This document shows, piece by piece, positions 28,011-35,929 of a stretch of DNA of 64,000 bases. The stretch covers positions 248,001 through 312,000 of the forward strand of contig JAFDVQ010000005.1 in NCBI GenBank assembly GCA_018268915.1, written 5' to 3'. The number at the start of each line of letters is the position of its first letter. The stretch's first letter is position 1. This DNA is from Acidobacteriota bacterium. Lineage in GTDB: Bacteria; Acidobacteriota; Terriglobia; Terriglobales; Acidobacteriaceae. The position numbers and the translations under genes are program-made. The notes under the pieces were generated by a model. It saw only the letters and a program-made list of their open reading frames with translations, did not search any database and was not told where the DNA came from.

Positions 28011-31000
28011 ATGCTCAAACTGAAGAAGATCCACATCCTCGGCTTCAAGAGCTTCTGTGACCGTACCGAACTCACGGTTCCGGGAACGGGTATCGCTGTC
28101 GTGGTGGGGCCGAACGGGTGCGGAAAGTCCAACATTCTCGACGGGGTCAGCTGGGTTCTGGGCGAGCAGAGCGCGAAAAGCCTCCGCGGCGGCAGCATGC
28201 AGGATGTCATCTTCGCCGGAACCCGCGAGCGCAAGCCGCTCGGCATGGCCGAAGTCACCATCACCATGGTCGATCCCGACGCCTACGACGGCCCCATTCC
28301 CGTCGAGCCTGAAGTCACGATCGATCACGATGGACCGGTGGATTGGGACGAGGAAGAGCTTCGCCGACAAAAAGCCGCCGAGGCCGAAGAGATCATCGCC
28401 TCTGAGCAGCCCGGCCTTGTTGAGGACGACGATGCCGCCGAAGGCGCGCAGTCGCAAACCGCGCCTGAACCGAATGCCGAAGCCGCCGCGACCGGACCGC
28501 AACCTGTTGTCCTCAAGATTCGTCGCCGCAAGTTCAATCGCACTCCGCAAAAGGGCGAGGTCGTCATCACCCGGCGTCTCTTCCGTACCGGCGAAAGCGA
28601 ATACCTCCTCAACGGAAAGCTGTGCCGCCTCCGCGACATTCAGGACATCTTCATGGGCACCGGCCTCGGCCCTGAAAGCTACGCGATCATTGGACAGGAG
28701 CGCATTGGCCAGCTTCTCAGCTCGAAGCCCCACGATCGCCGCTCCATTATCGAAGAAGCCGCCGGAATCACCCGCTTCAAGACTAAAAAGCGCCTCGCCG
28801 AACTTCGGCTGGAAAGCTCCAAGCAGAATCTCGCCCGCGTCGACGACATCTTCGAAGAAGTCACCCGCCAGATGAACAGCCTCAAGCGTCAAGCAGCCAA
28901 GGCCGAGCGCTTCGCTCAGGTCCGCGACGAGTTGCGCGGGCGACTTCGTGTGGTGCTCTCCAGCCGTATGGCTTTGATGGACGCTGAGCAGTCACGCCTC
29001 GAGCACGAGATCGCAGCTTTCGCGGAAAGAATCACAGCTGGTGCGCTCGAAATCGAAACCGCCGAAACCAGCCAGCATGCACTCACCGAGCGCGGCTATG
29101 AGCTTGATCGCGAAGGCCAGGATGCTCAGAATCGAGCGAACTCCTCCGCTGTCGAACTCGAGCGCGCAGCAGCGCGCCAGCGAAGCAATGCTGAACGCGT
29201 CAGCGAACTCGAAGCGCGCATCGCCGCAGCGGCAGGCGAACTCGAAACCACGAAATCCCAGCTAGGCACTATCGCCGAAGAGCGCCAGCAGCAGAAAGCA
29301 TTCCTGGAAACAGCCGCAGGCGAAGCACACGCCTTCCACGAGAAGGTGCAGGCTCGCCAGCACGAGGCTCGCACAGCAGCCGAAGAAGTCTTCAATGCCG
29401 AGCGCCAGCTTGAAAGCCATCGCCGTCATGCGATGCATGTGCTTACCCTCGCCGGCAATGCCCGGAACAGCACCGCACAGGCTGAAGAGAGCCTCGCCGC
29501 CCTCGAGCGTGAATCCGAGCGTCTCAACGCCGAGATGAGCCAGGCCCGCAACGAGCAGGAGAGCCTCGGTGTTCAAAGCGGTCAGGCACGCCTCAAATTC
29601 GATTCCGCTGCCGAAGCGCTAAAGAACCTTGAAAGCGAGATCGCCGAACTCCGCGAAACCTTGCAGGCTCGCCGCTCCGAAGAAAGCTCTGTTCGCGCGC
29701 GGGCGAACCAGTTGCGAAGCGACTCTGCCGGAGTTGCAGGTCGGCGCGATTCTCTCCAGTCGCTCATTCGCGATCACAGCTACTCGACAGAAACCGTCCG
29801 CAAACTCCTTCGCCCCGGAGCACTCCAGAACGGATCCACCCCGGTCGGCACGCTTGCTGATTTCATCGAAGTCGCCGGTGAGCACGAAGGAGTAGTCGAC
29901 GAGTTTCTGCGCGACGAGCTCAACTACGTCGTCGTCAAAAGCTGGCATGCCGCTGAAGAAGGCGTTCGCGTGCTGAAGACCAGTGTCGATGGCCGCGCCA
30001 CATTCCTCATCCATCCGGAAGGCAGTCACGGACACGGCGACAATGCTTACGCCGAGAAGATCAACGCCCCCGGCGTGACCCCTCTTCGCGAACAGGTCCG
30101 CCTGCTCAATGGCTTCGGCCATACGCTTGAGACCATCCTGCCCAAGCTGCGCGATGGCTACCTGGTCGAATCTGCCGAGTTGGCGCAGACGATGGCCAGC
30201 GATCACGGCCACGCCTATTTCCTCACGCCCGAAGGCGAGTGCTTCCACAATGCCACAGTGACAGGCGGCAAACCCGCCAGCGCCGGACCCCTCGTTCTCA
30301 AGCGCGAACTCCGCGAAACGGAGATGCGTCTCGCCGCGATCGAGCGCGACCTCGGTCAGGCTGAATTCGAAGCTGCTGCCCTTACCAGGCAGATTGAAGA
30401 GTTGAACACCCGTCTGGAAACCCGCAGCGAAGAACGCCGTCACGCAGAACGAGAAGCCGCAGATCAGGGTGCAGCTCTGAAGCAGATGGAGAGCGAAGAT
30501 CAGCGCATCGAGCGCCGCCTGCAGGAGTGGATGACGCAAGCCCAGCGCAACAAAGAAGCGCGCGATGCCAAGCACAGCGTCATCGACCAGAAACGCGAAG
30601 AAGCCGTTCGCCTCGAAGCCGAGCACGCCGCCGCTGAAGTTGGTCTTGAAGAGCAGCAGACCCAGCTCTCCACCATGCGCCAGAATCGCGAAACTCTGCA
30701 ACAGGACGCTGCCCGCCTCACTGCCGAGCTCGCCGGACTTGAAGAACGCCGCCGCGGTGCCGAAGCTGCTTTCCAGCGGATCGATCGGCTCCACGCTGAC
30801 CTCGAGCGCCGCGTAATGGCAATCGAGCAGCAGCGCGCCTCCGCAGAGTCCGAGCGCGAGCAGCGCATCACCGAAACCGCCGCTCTCGCCCAGCGCGAAC
30901 AGGAACTGGCCGTCCTCAAAGCAGAAGCACTCTCCCAGGCCGAGACCATCTCCGCGCAGGCACACGAAGTTCGCCACCAGCTAGCCGAGATGGAGACGCG

Positions 31001-31856
31001 TCTCAAGTCCGCTCGTGCGGCGCTCGACCAGCTCCGCGAAGACCGTGGTGCGCGCTCCAGCCAGGCCGCGAAGCTCAAGTCAGACCTTGAGCACCTCGAA
31101 GCGAGCTGTCTCACCGAGGTCAACGTCGAAGCCGCCGAGCTTCGTGCTGATCAAGAGATCGTCCGCATCGCCGATGAGGCGCTCGCCGTCGAAGAAGACA
31201 CTTGCCGCACTATGAAGCAGAAGCTCGAGCAGATGGGCCCGGTCAACATGATGGCCCTTGATGAGTACAAGGAGACGGCTGAACGCCACGCCTTCCTTGA
31301 GACTCAGCGCACGGACCTGATGGAGTCGATTGAGAACACCCAGCAGACCATCAAGGAAATCGACCAGATCTCGCGCGAGAAGTTCGACGAAGCTTTCGCT
31401 CGCATCAACGAGAACTTCGGCCACGTCTTCACCAAGCTCTTCCACGGTGGGCAGGCTTTCCTGCGCCTCACCGACGCAGAGAATCAGGCAGAGAGTGGCC
31501 TCGAGATTGTCGCATCGCCTCCGGGAAAAAAGCTTCAGAACGTGCTGCTGCTTTCGGGCGGCGAAAAGGCGCTCACCGCCATTTCGCTTCTCGTCGGCAT
31601 CTTCCAGTTCCAGCCGAGCCCCTTCTGCGTTCTCGACGAAGTCGATGCCGCTCTCGATGAGACCAATGTCGGTCGCCTGGCCGACCTGCTCCGCACCCTT
31701 AGCAAGGAGACGCAATTCCTGCTTGTCACCCACTCCAAGCGCATGATGCACGCCGCAGACATGATCTACGGAGTCACCATGCAGGAGCCTGGCGTCTCCA
31801 AGGTCGTCAGCGTCAAGCTGGCCCACGAGCAACAGCCGCAGAGAGCAACGGCATAG
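28011..31856 (+). CDS. smc: Chromosome segregation protein Smc, with an acidic insertion in the head
   Basis: The ATPase core of the condensin-like complex that compacts and segregates the chromosome. Walker A is GPNGCGKSNILDG (about 33-45); the C-terminal half has the signature LLSGGEKALTAISLLVGIF and Walker B FCVLDEVDAALDETN. The two long coiled coils are rich in Glu, Ala, Arg and Gln, with a hinge near residues 600-730 (TLADFIEVAGEHEGVVDEFL). At 1281 residues it is about 100 longer than usual. The excess is a Glu/Ala/Pro-rich stretch near residues 92-180, between AEVTITMVDPD and GEVVITRRLFRTGESEYLLN, where other Smc proteins have about a dozen residues. GGAGAGAGC precedes the ATG. Confidence 0.96.
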   Translation: MLKLKKIHILGFKSFCDRTELTVPGTGIAVVVGPNGCGKSNILDGVSWVLGEQSAKSLRGGSMQDVIFAGTRERKPLGMAEVTITMVDPDAYDGPIPVEPEVTIDHDGPVDWDEEELRRQKAAEAEEIIASEQPGLVEDDDAAEGAQSQTAPEPNAEAAATGPQPVVLKIRRRKFNRTPQKGEVVITRRLFRTGESEYLLNGKLCRLRDIQDIFMGTGLGPESYAIIGQERIGQLLSSKPHDRRSIIEEAAGITRFKTKKRLAELRLESSKQNLARVDDIFEEVTRQMNSLKRQAAKAERFAQVRDELRGRLRVVLSSRMALMDAEQSRLEHEIAAFAERITAGALEIETAETSQHALTERGYELDREGQDAQNRANSSAVELERAAARQRSNAERVSELEARIAAAAGELETTKSQLGTIAEERQQQKAFLETAAGEAHAFHEKVQARQHEARTAAEEVFNAERQLESHRRHAMHVLTLAGNARNSTAQAEESLAALERESERLNAEMSQARNEQESLGVQSGQARLKFDSAAEALKNLESEIAELRETLQARRSEESSVRARANQLRSDSAGVAGRRDSLQSLIRDHSYSTETVRKLLRPGALQNGSTPVGTLADFIEVAGEHEGVVDEFLRDELNYVVVKSWHAAEEGVRVLKTSVDGRATFLIHPEGSHGHGDNAYAEKINAPGVTPLREQVRLLNGFGHTLETILPKLRDGYLVESAELAQTMASDHGHAYFLTPEGECFHNATVTGGKPASAGPLVLKRELRETEMRLAAIERDLGQAEFEAAALTRQIEELNTRLETRSEERRHAEREAADQGAALKQMESEDQRIERRLQEWMTQAQRNKEARDAKHSVIDQKREEAVRLEAEHAAAEVGLEEQQTQLSTMRQNRETLQQDAARLTAELAGLEERRRGAEAAFQRIDRLHADLERRVMAIEQQRASAESEREQRITETAALAQREQELAVLKAEALSQAETISAQAHEVRHQLAEMETRLKSARAALDQLREDRGARSSQAAKLKSDLEHLEASCLTEVNVEAAELRADQEIVRIADEALAVEEDTCRTMKQKLEQMGPVNMMALDEYKETAERHAFLETQRTDLMESIENTQQTIKEIDQISREKFDEAFARINENFGHVFTKLFHGGQAFLRLTDAENQAESGLEIVASPPGKKLQNVLLLSGGEKALTAISLLVGIFQFQPSPFCVLDEVDAALDETNVGRLADLLRTLSKETQFLLVTHSKRMMHAADMIYGVTMQEPGVSKVVSVKLAHEQQPQRATA

Positions 31857-31862
31857 GGTGTA

Positions 31863-32048
31863 CTACTTCGACGCGCAGTGAACGCCGAAGTAGTACGGCC
31901 AGATCACAATTGCCCACACGCCCTGCCAGAACGACAGTTTCAGAAACCCGATCGTGAAGAGCCATGCGGCCAGCCAGAGCCCGCCGGCGAAACTGTGTTG
32001 GACAATTTGGATTTTCGGCGGCTTGCCGCATTCCTTCTGTGCTTCCAC
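31863..32048 (-). CDS. Small hydrophobic membrane protein
   Basis: A 61-residue protein beginning at GTG 32048, chosen because GGAGGA sits just upstream; an upstream in-frame TTG at 32069 adds seven residues but has no such site. After a basic N-terminus (MEAQKECGKPPKIQIVQHSF) come one or two aromatic-rich membrane segments (AGGLWLAAWLFTIGFLKLSF and WQGVWAIVIWPYYFGVH). Composition and translation signals suggest a real gene. It follows the YbaK-type gene by 17 bp in the same direction, so the two may be co-transcribed. Its stop is 6 bp from the end of smc. Function unknown. Confidence 0.6.
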   Translation of the reverse strand: MEAQKECGKPPKIQIVQHSFAGGLWLAAWLFTIGFLKLSFWQGVWAIVIWPYYFGVHCASK

Positions 32049-32065
32049 GCTTCCTCCAGGCAGAG

Positions 32066-32548
32066 TCAAGCTGCCTCAGCCGTGTGCCCCGTCGCAAATC
32101 TCATCATCGTTGGCTGAACAAGCCTTTTATAGTCGCTCCATGACATGCGGATCAGTTCACGATGAGTGCCCGCATTGAATGCAATCACCGTGTCCTTCTC
32201 GAGCGTCATGTCGGCATAGACCGGAACCCCGAACAAGCTTCCGAAAGGCGGCATCGCGCCGGTTTCACATCCCGCAAACCGGGCTTGGAAATCTTCTTCT
32301 GTCGCCAGTTCCACTCTCTTCGCCTTCGCCCATTTCCGTAGCAGCATCAGGTCGACGTGATACTTCGCCGGCAGCACCGCCATCACGAGCTTTCCATCAA
32401 GCAGCACGATCACCGTCTTAGCAAGCTCCTGCCCAGGAATGTGTGCGAGCCCTGCGACTCCCTGTGCGGTGTAGGCCGGAGAGTGATAGAGAATCACATA
32501 GCGTACTTCGTTCTCATCGAGATAATTCAGCAGACCTGAGAGAGCCAT
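32066..32548 (-). CDS. YbaK/EbsC-type aminoacyl-tRNA deacylase domain protein
   Basis: A 160-residue stand-alone editing-domain protein that probably removes wrong amino acids from tRNA (the family includes YbaK, ProXp and the ProRS INS domain). Landmarks are YHSPAYTAQGVAGLAHIPGQ, ELAKTVIVLLDGKLVMAVLP, the catalytic-pocket Lys in LAKTVIV, and CETGAMPPFGSLFGVPVYAD with its GxxPPFG loop. Substrate cannot be assigned; the CETGAMPPFG form is seen in acidobacterial homologues that I recall as generic YbaK. AAGGAGGT lies before the ATG. A small membrane-protein gene follows. Confidence 0.9.
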   Translation of the reverse strand: MALSGLLNYLDENEVRYVILYHSPAYTAQGVAGLAHIPGQELAKTVIVLLDGKLVMAVLPAKYHVDLMLLRKWAKAKRVELATEEDFQARFAGCETGAMPPFGSLFGVPVYADMTLEKDTVIAFNAGTHRELIRMSWSDYKRLVQPTMMRFATGHTAEAA

Positions 32549-33230
32549 TTGCTACCTCCTTCGCCGAGCCGTTTCTACGCACACACAGTTTGGGCCGAAG
32601 GAAGCAGGTCTCAGTGACTCCGGTCACGTGCGACTGTGTCAGAGAGACGGGTGCCGTTGCAGCAGGCACTCACCTCACAACAAGCCCTGAGTCGCGACAA
32701 CCCCGATCCAGTGGCGTTCCGCACTCGCATCTCTTCTGGAATTTGCTAACAATGGTCACGTGACGACGTAGAACGCAAAAATTCGCCCCCGAAGGAATTC
32801 TTCGCTTCGGAGGCGCTTGCATCGATATCTACAAGATCAAGTCGGGGACCAGTAGCCGGCACTGGAGGTCGGTAGTACGCGGCTACTGGCGATCCCTATA
32901 GAACGAAGCGAGCCGCGGCTTCCCCTTTCCACTGCTGCCTCGTGCCATCCGGCTCAAAGGTGCCTTCTGACGGGCTCCCGAACCTTGATGACATCTGGAG
33001 TTTCGCTTAATCTCAAATCCCGCTCCGTGACGGTCGTCACAGAGCTTTGTGGGAATCCAGCACGAAACATCAACCAGCGTTTCGCACCAGTCAATTTGTT
33101 GGATCCACAGCGTTTGACAAAGAGCACCGCGCCCTCGAAAATCGAAGGTTCACGGCGCGGCGGTAAGCATTAACGTAATGCCGTGCCATCACCCGACTTC
33201 ACCGAACTTCAGCCGAGGTAAGGCCTCCAC
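32549..33230. other. Long intergenic gap upstream of purC
   Basis: The 682-bp gap between divergent ybaK-type and purC genes has no convincing open frame. A stem CGCC-CCGAAG / CTTCGG-GGCG near 32783-32814, flanked on one side by A/T, could be a leftward terminator. A second stem near 33154-33187 (outer GGCGCGG/CCGTGCC, inner CATTA/TAATG) lies about 45 bp before purC and may be part of its leader. I do not recognise a purine riboswitch. Confidence 0.45.
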
Positions 33231-34130
33231 ATGACAACTCTCCTCAAAACAGACTTGGGCGATACGCCCCTGGTTGGGCGCGGCAAGGTTCGCGATCTCT
33301 ACGCCGTTGGCGACGCTCTCCTTATGGTCGCTTCCGACCGCATCTCTGCCTTCGATCACGTATTAGGCAGCGGAATTCCGGGCAAGGGCAAAATCCTAAC
33401 GCAGATCTCCCTCTTCTGGTTCGACCTTCTTCGCGACATCGTTCCAAACCACCTCATCGCCACAGAGGTCAAAGACTTTCCCGAGCCGCTGCGCAAATAC
33501 GCAGACCAGCTTGAAGGTCGATCCATGCTCGTCAAGCGCGCGCAGATGTTCCCGGTGGAGTGCGTCGCTCGCGGATACATCGCCGGCTCAGGCTGGAAGG
33601 AGTACAAGTCCAACGGAACCGTCTGCGGAATAGAACTGCCCCAGGGGCTTCAGGACGGATCGCGTCTTCCCGAGCCATTATTCACACCCTCCACGAAGAG
33701 CCAGGACGGCACCCACGACGAAAACATCTCGTTCGCCGCCGTGGAGAAAACCGTAGGCGCGGATGTGGCGAAGCAACTCCGCGACCTGACACTCGCTATC
33801 TACAACAAGGCAAACCGTCATGCGGAGTCCTGCGGCCTGATACTCGCAGACACCAAGTTCGAATTCGGCAAAGTCGGCGACACAATTGTTCTCGCCGACG
33901 AAGTCCTCACCCCTGACTCATCTCGATTCTGGGAAGCCTCGCAGTGGAGACCCGGCGGCGCGCAGCCAAGCTTCGACAAGCAATTTGTCCGCGACTACCT
34001 CGAAAGCATTCACTGGAACAAGCAGGCGCCTGCCCCTGCGCTGCCCGATGATGTTGTCCGTCGTACACTCGATAAATACCTTGAGGCGTTCCGGCGGTTG
34101 ACTGGCCGCGATCTGGACGTGACGAAGTGA
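33231..34130 (+). CDS. purC: Phosphoribosylaminoimidazole-succinocarboxamide (SAICAR) synthase
   Basis: Joins CAIR and aspartate, with ATP, in de novo purine synthesis. The 299 residues are complete: VGRGKVRDLYAVGDALLMVA, SDRISAFDHVLGSGIPGKGK, VECVARGYIAGSGWKEYKSN, GLILADTKFEFGKVGD and VLADEVLTPDSSRFWEASQW. This length and pattern fit the longer plant/fungal-like PurC group found in many bacteria (about 300 residues, not the 240 of E. coli). GAGGTAAGG lies before the start. It stands first in a rightward series with cvpA (46 bp). Confidence 0.97.
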   Translation: MTTLLKTDLGDTPLVGRGKVRDLYAVGDALLMVASDRISAFDHVLGSGIPGKGKILTQISLFWFDLLRDIVPNHLIATEVKDFPEPLRKYADQLEGRSMLVKRAQMFPVECVARGYIAGSGWKEYKSNGTVCGIELPQGLQDGSRLPEPLFTPSTKSQDGTHDENISFAAVEKTVGADVAKQLRDLTLAIYNKANRHAESCGLILADTKFEFGKVGDTIVLADEVLTPDSSRFWEASQWRPGGAQPSFDKQFVRDYLESIHWNKQAPAPALPDDVVRRTLDKYLEAFRRLTGRDLDVTK

Positions 34131-34176
34131 TCCATCGCTCGATGAATCTGCTCAGACTCAGCAAGGACTTGAACCC

Positions 34177-34734
34177 ATGAATGTTGGCGGCCTCACGATG
34201 ATTGACTGGATCATCGTGGTCATATTGGCGGGATCGGTGCTGGCCGGGCTGGCTCGTGGTTTCTTCCGCTCGGTTTTTTCTCTCGCTGGGCTCATCGCAG
34301 GTGTAGCGCTCGCATCATGGAACTATTGGCGCATCGCGGCATTCCTGAAAAAATTCATCCATTCCGTTGAAGTCGCCGACGCCGTCGCTTTCATCTTGAT
34401 TGCTGGATTTGTAATGGTGGTCGCTGCGATTCTCGGATACCTCTTCGCCAAGCTCTTTGAGAAAGTTGGGCTCGGTTGTCTCGACCGCATGGCGGGAGCG
34501 CTATTCGGCTTTGCCGAAGGACTTGTCTTTATAACTCTCTGCATTCTGGTTACGGTTGCGTTCTTCCCCCAGACGACATGGTTGACGGAAGCACGTCTCC
34601 CGCGATATTTCTTCGGTGCACTCCATGTGAGCATCCAGGTGACTCCGTCTCGGTTAGGGGAACGCGTGCGCAAGGAATTGAACACGCTCGAGACGAAATC
34701 ACAACAGTGGATGAATGAGGAAAAAGAAAAATAA
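34177..34734 (+). CDS. cvpA: CvpA-family membrane protein
   Basis: A 185-residue inner-membrane protein with four predicted membrane segments: IDWIIVVILAGSVLAGLARG, SVFSLAGLIAGVALASWNYW, AVAFILIAGFVMVVAAILGY, and AGALFGFAEGLVFITLCILV. The C-terminal tail is charged (NTLETKSQQWMNEEKEK). CvpA relatives occur near purine genes (E. coli cvpA is upstream of purF), and here too it follows purC. The role is unresolved, linked to envelope and colicin phenotypes. Complete; an inner ATG at MIDW is a possible alternative start. Confidence 0.9.
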   Translation: MNVGGLTMIDWIIVVILAGSVLAGLARGFFRSVFSLAGLIAGVALASWNYWRIAAFLKKFIHSVEVADAVAFILIAGFVMVVAAILGYLFAKLFEKVGLGCLDRMAGALFGFAEGLVFITLCILVTVAFFPQTTWLTEARLPRYFFGALHVSIQVTPSRLGERVRKELNTLETKSQQWMNEEKEK

Positions 34735-34788
34735 TTTCGCGGGTCCTGCCCGCGCGATGTGGCAATCTAGTTAGAGCAAGAGGGCGAC

Positions 34789-35076
34789 GTGAGACGAGAT
34801 CTGGACAGCCTGGTTACACAGATGCACTCCACAGGCATTCGCTACGAAGATGCCGTGAAAGAGTTCAAACGACAGTATCTGCGCGAAGTGCTGACGGCCA
34901 ATAAGGGAAACCAGTGTAAAGCTGCTGAGGAGCTCGGCGTTCACAGAAATACCCTCAGCCGCACCATGGCAGAACTGGGGATCAGCCTTGCGGAAATTCG
35001 CGCCGGGCTCAAGCGTCCGCCACGCTCCGAACGTCCTGTTTTTGGAGTCATCCGCCAGGGCAGCCGTCAGGGCTAG
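34789..35076 (+). CDS. Stand-alone Fis-type helix-turn-helix protein
   Basis: A 95-residue DNA-binding protein. Residues about 21-70 form a Fis-type HTH (VKEFKRQYLREVLTANKGNQ, KAAEELGVHRNTLSRTMAEL), the fold found at the C-terminus of NtrC proteins and in Fis. No receiver or AAA+ domain precedes it. The start is GTG 34789 with AGAGGG upstream. It lies 54 bp after cvpA, so the two are probably one transcript. It may be a nucleoid or local regulator; its targets are unknown. The C-terminal tail is basic (RAGLKRPPRSERPV). Confidence 0.85.
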   Translation: MRRDLDSLVTQMHSTGIRYEDAVKEFKRQYLREVLTANKGNQCKAAEELGVHRNTLSRTMAELGISLAEIRAGLKRPPRSERPVFGVIRQGSRQG

Positions 35077-35191
35077 TTCCGAAGTCTGGAATCACCCCCA
35101 GAGGTTACGTTTGTTCAAGGTCGTCTTGGTCGGTGCCCAGCTTCCCGGATTGCATTAATCTGGAGGGGCGGGCAATACGCTCCGTGACGGA

Positions 35192-35929
35192 ATGCAGACT
35201 ATCCAGCAGAACAACGAAGTTCGTATTGCCATCAAAGACGGCTTTGCCTGGGACAGGCAGGACGCCTATTTGTTCGACATCGATGGCACCCTTCTGCGAA
35301 GCCGCGACCGCGTCCATGTTGACAGCTTTACGTCAACCCTCCAGAAGATGATGGGGCCAGCCGTGACCCTTGAAGGCGTCGCGCTGGCTGGGAACACCGA
35401 CACTTCCATCCTTCGCGAAGCCTGCGCTCAGGCCGGCATCACTCCTGAAGTCCTTGAGCCGCAACTGGCGGCTATCACAGAAGCCATCTGCCATAACGTC
35501 GCAGGAAGAAAACACGAGATGCAGCCGATGCTGATGCCGGGCGTCGAAGATACGCTCCAGCATCTCGCCGATCGCGGCGCCATCCTCGGTCTTGCCACGG
35601 GAAACCTGGAGATGATCGGCTGGATCAAGATGGAGCGCGCGGGGCTTCGTGAGTGGTTCCGCTTCGGCGGCTTTAGCGACAAGTTTCCGCTTCGTGCCGG
35701 GTTAGTGGGAGACGCTGCAAAAAAGGCGCGCGAGCTGGCCGGCCCTGTTGCCACCGTATGTGTCGTAGGCGACACGCCACGCGACATTGAGGCCGCTCAT
35801 GCCAATAACCTCCCCGTTCTCGCAGTGGCCACCGGACAGTTCTCATTCGATGATCTAATGCAGCACCAGCCCGAGGTTTGTACGACCTCCCTAGCGGATC
35901 TCTTGCGGCAAACACGGGAGCGGACCTGA
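35192..35929 (+). CDS. HAD-superfamily hydrolase, phosphoglycolate-phosphatase-like
   Basis: A 245-residue haloacid-dehalogenase phosphatase. Motif I is DAYLFDIDGTLLRSRDR (nucleophile and general acid Asp), motif II LGLATGNLEMIG, and motifs III-IV are PLRAGLVGDAAKKA with CVVGDTPRDIEAA. A helical cap (about 45-115) places it near Gph-type enzymes, but the substrate is not known. The stop overlaps the start of the next, secretin-like gene (TGATG), so translation is probably coupled although no functional link is obvious. The gene lies 115 bp after the Fis-type gene. Confidence 0.88.
   Translation: MQTIQQNNEVRIAIKDGFAWDRQDAYLFDIDGTLLRSRDRVHVDSFTSTLQKMMGPAVTLEGVALAGNTDTSILREACAQAGITPEVLEPQLAAITEAICHNVAGRKHEMQPMLMPGVEDTLQHLADRGAILGLATGNLEMIGWIKMERAGLREWFRFGGFSDKFPLRAGLVGDAAKKARELAGPVATVCVVGDTPRDIEAAHANNLPVLAVATGQFSFDDLMQHQPEVCTTSLADLLRQTRERT

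Noticed and set aside
29619..30977. 452-residue minus-strand open frame inside smc, and similar long antisense frames at 27900-28892 and 31080-31832
   Set aside because: Shadows of smc: the smc frame has clear ABC and coiled-coil motifs, while the antisense translations show none and have the Ala/Phe/Gly skew expected from its complement.
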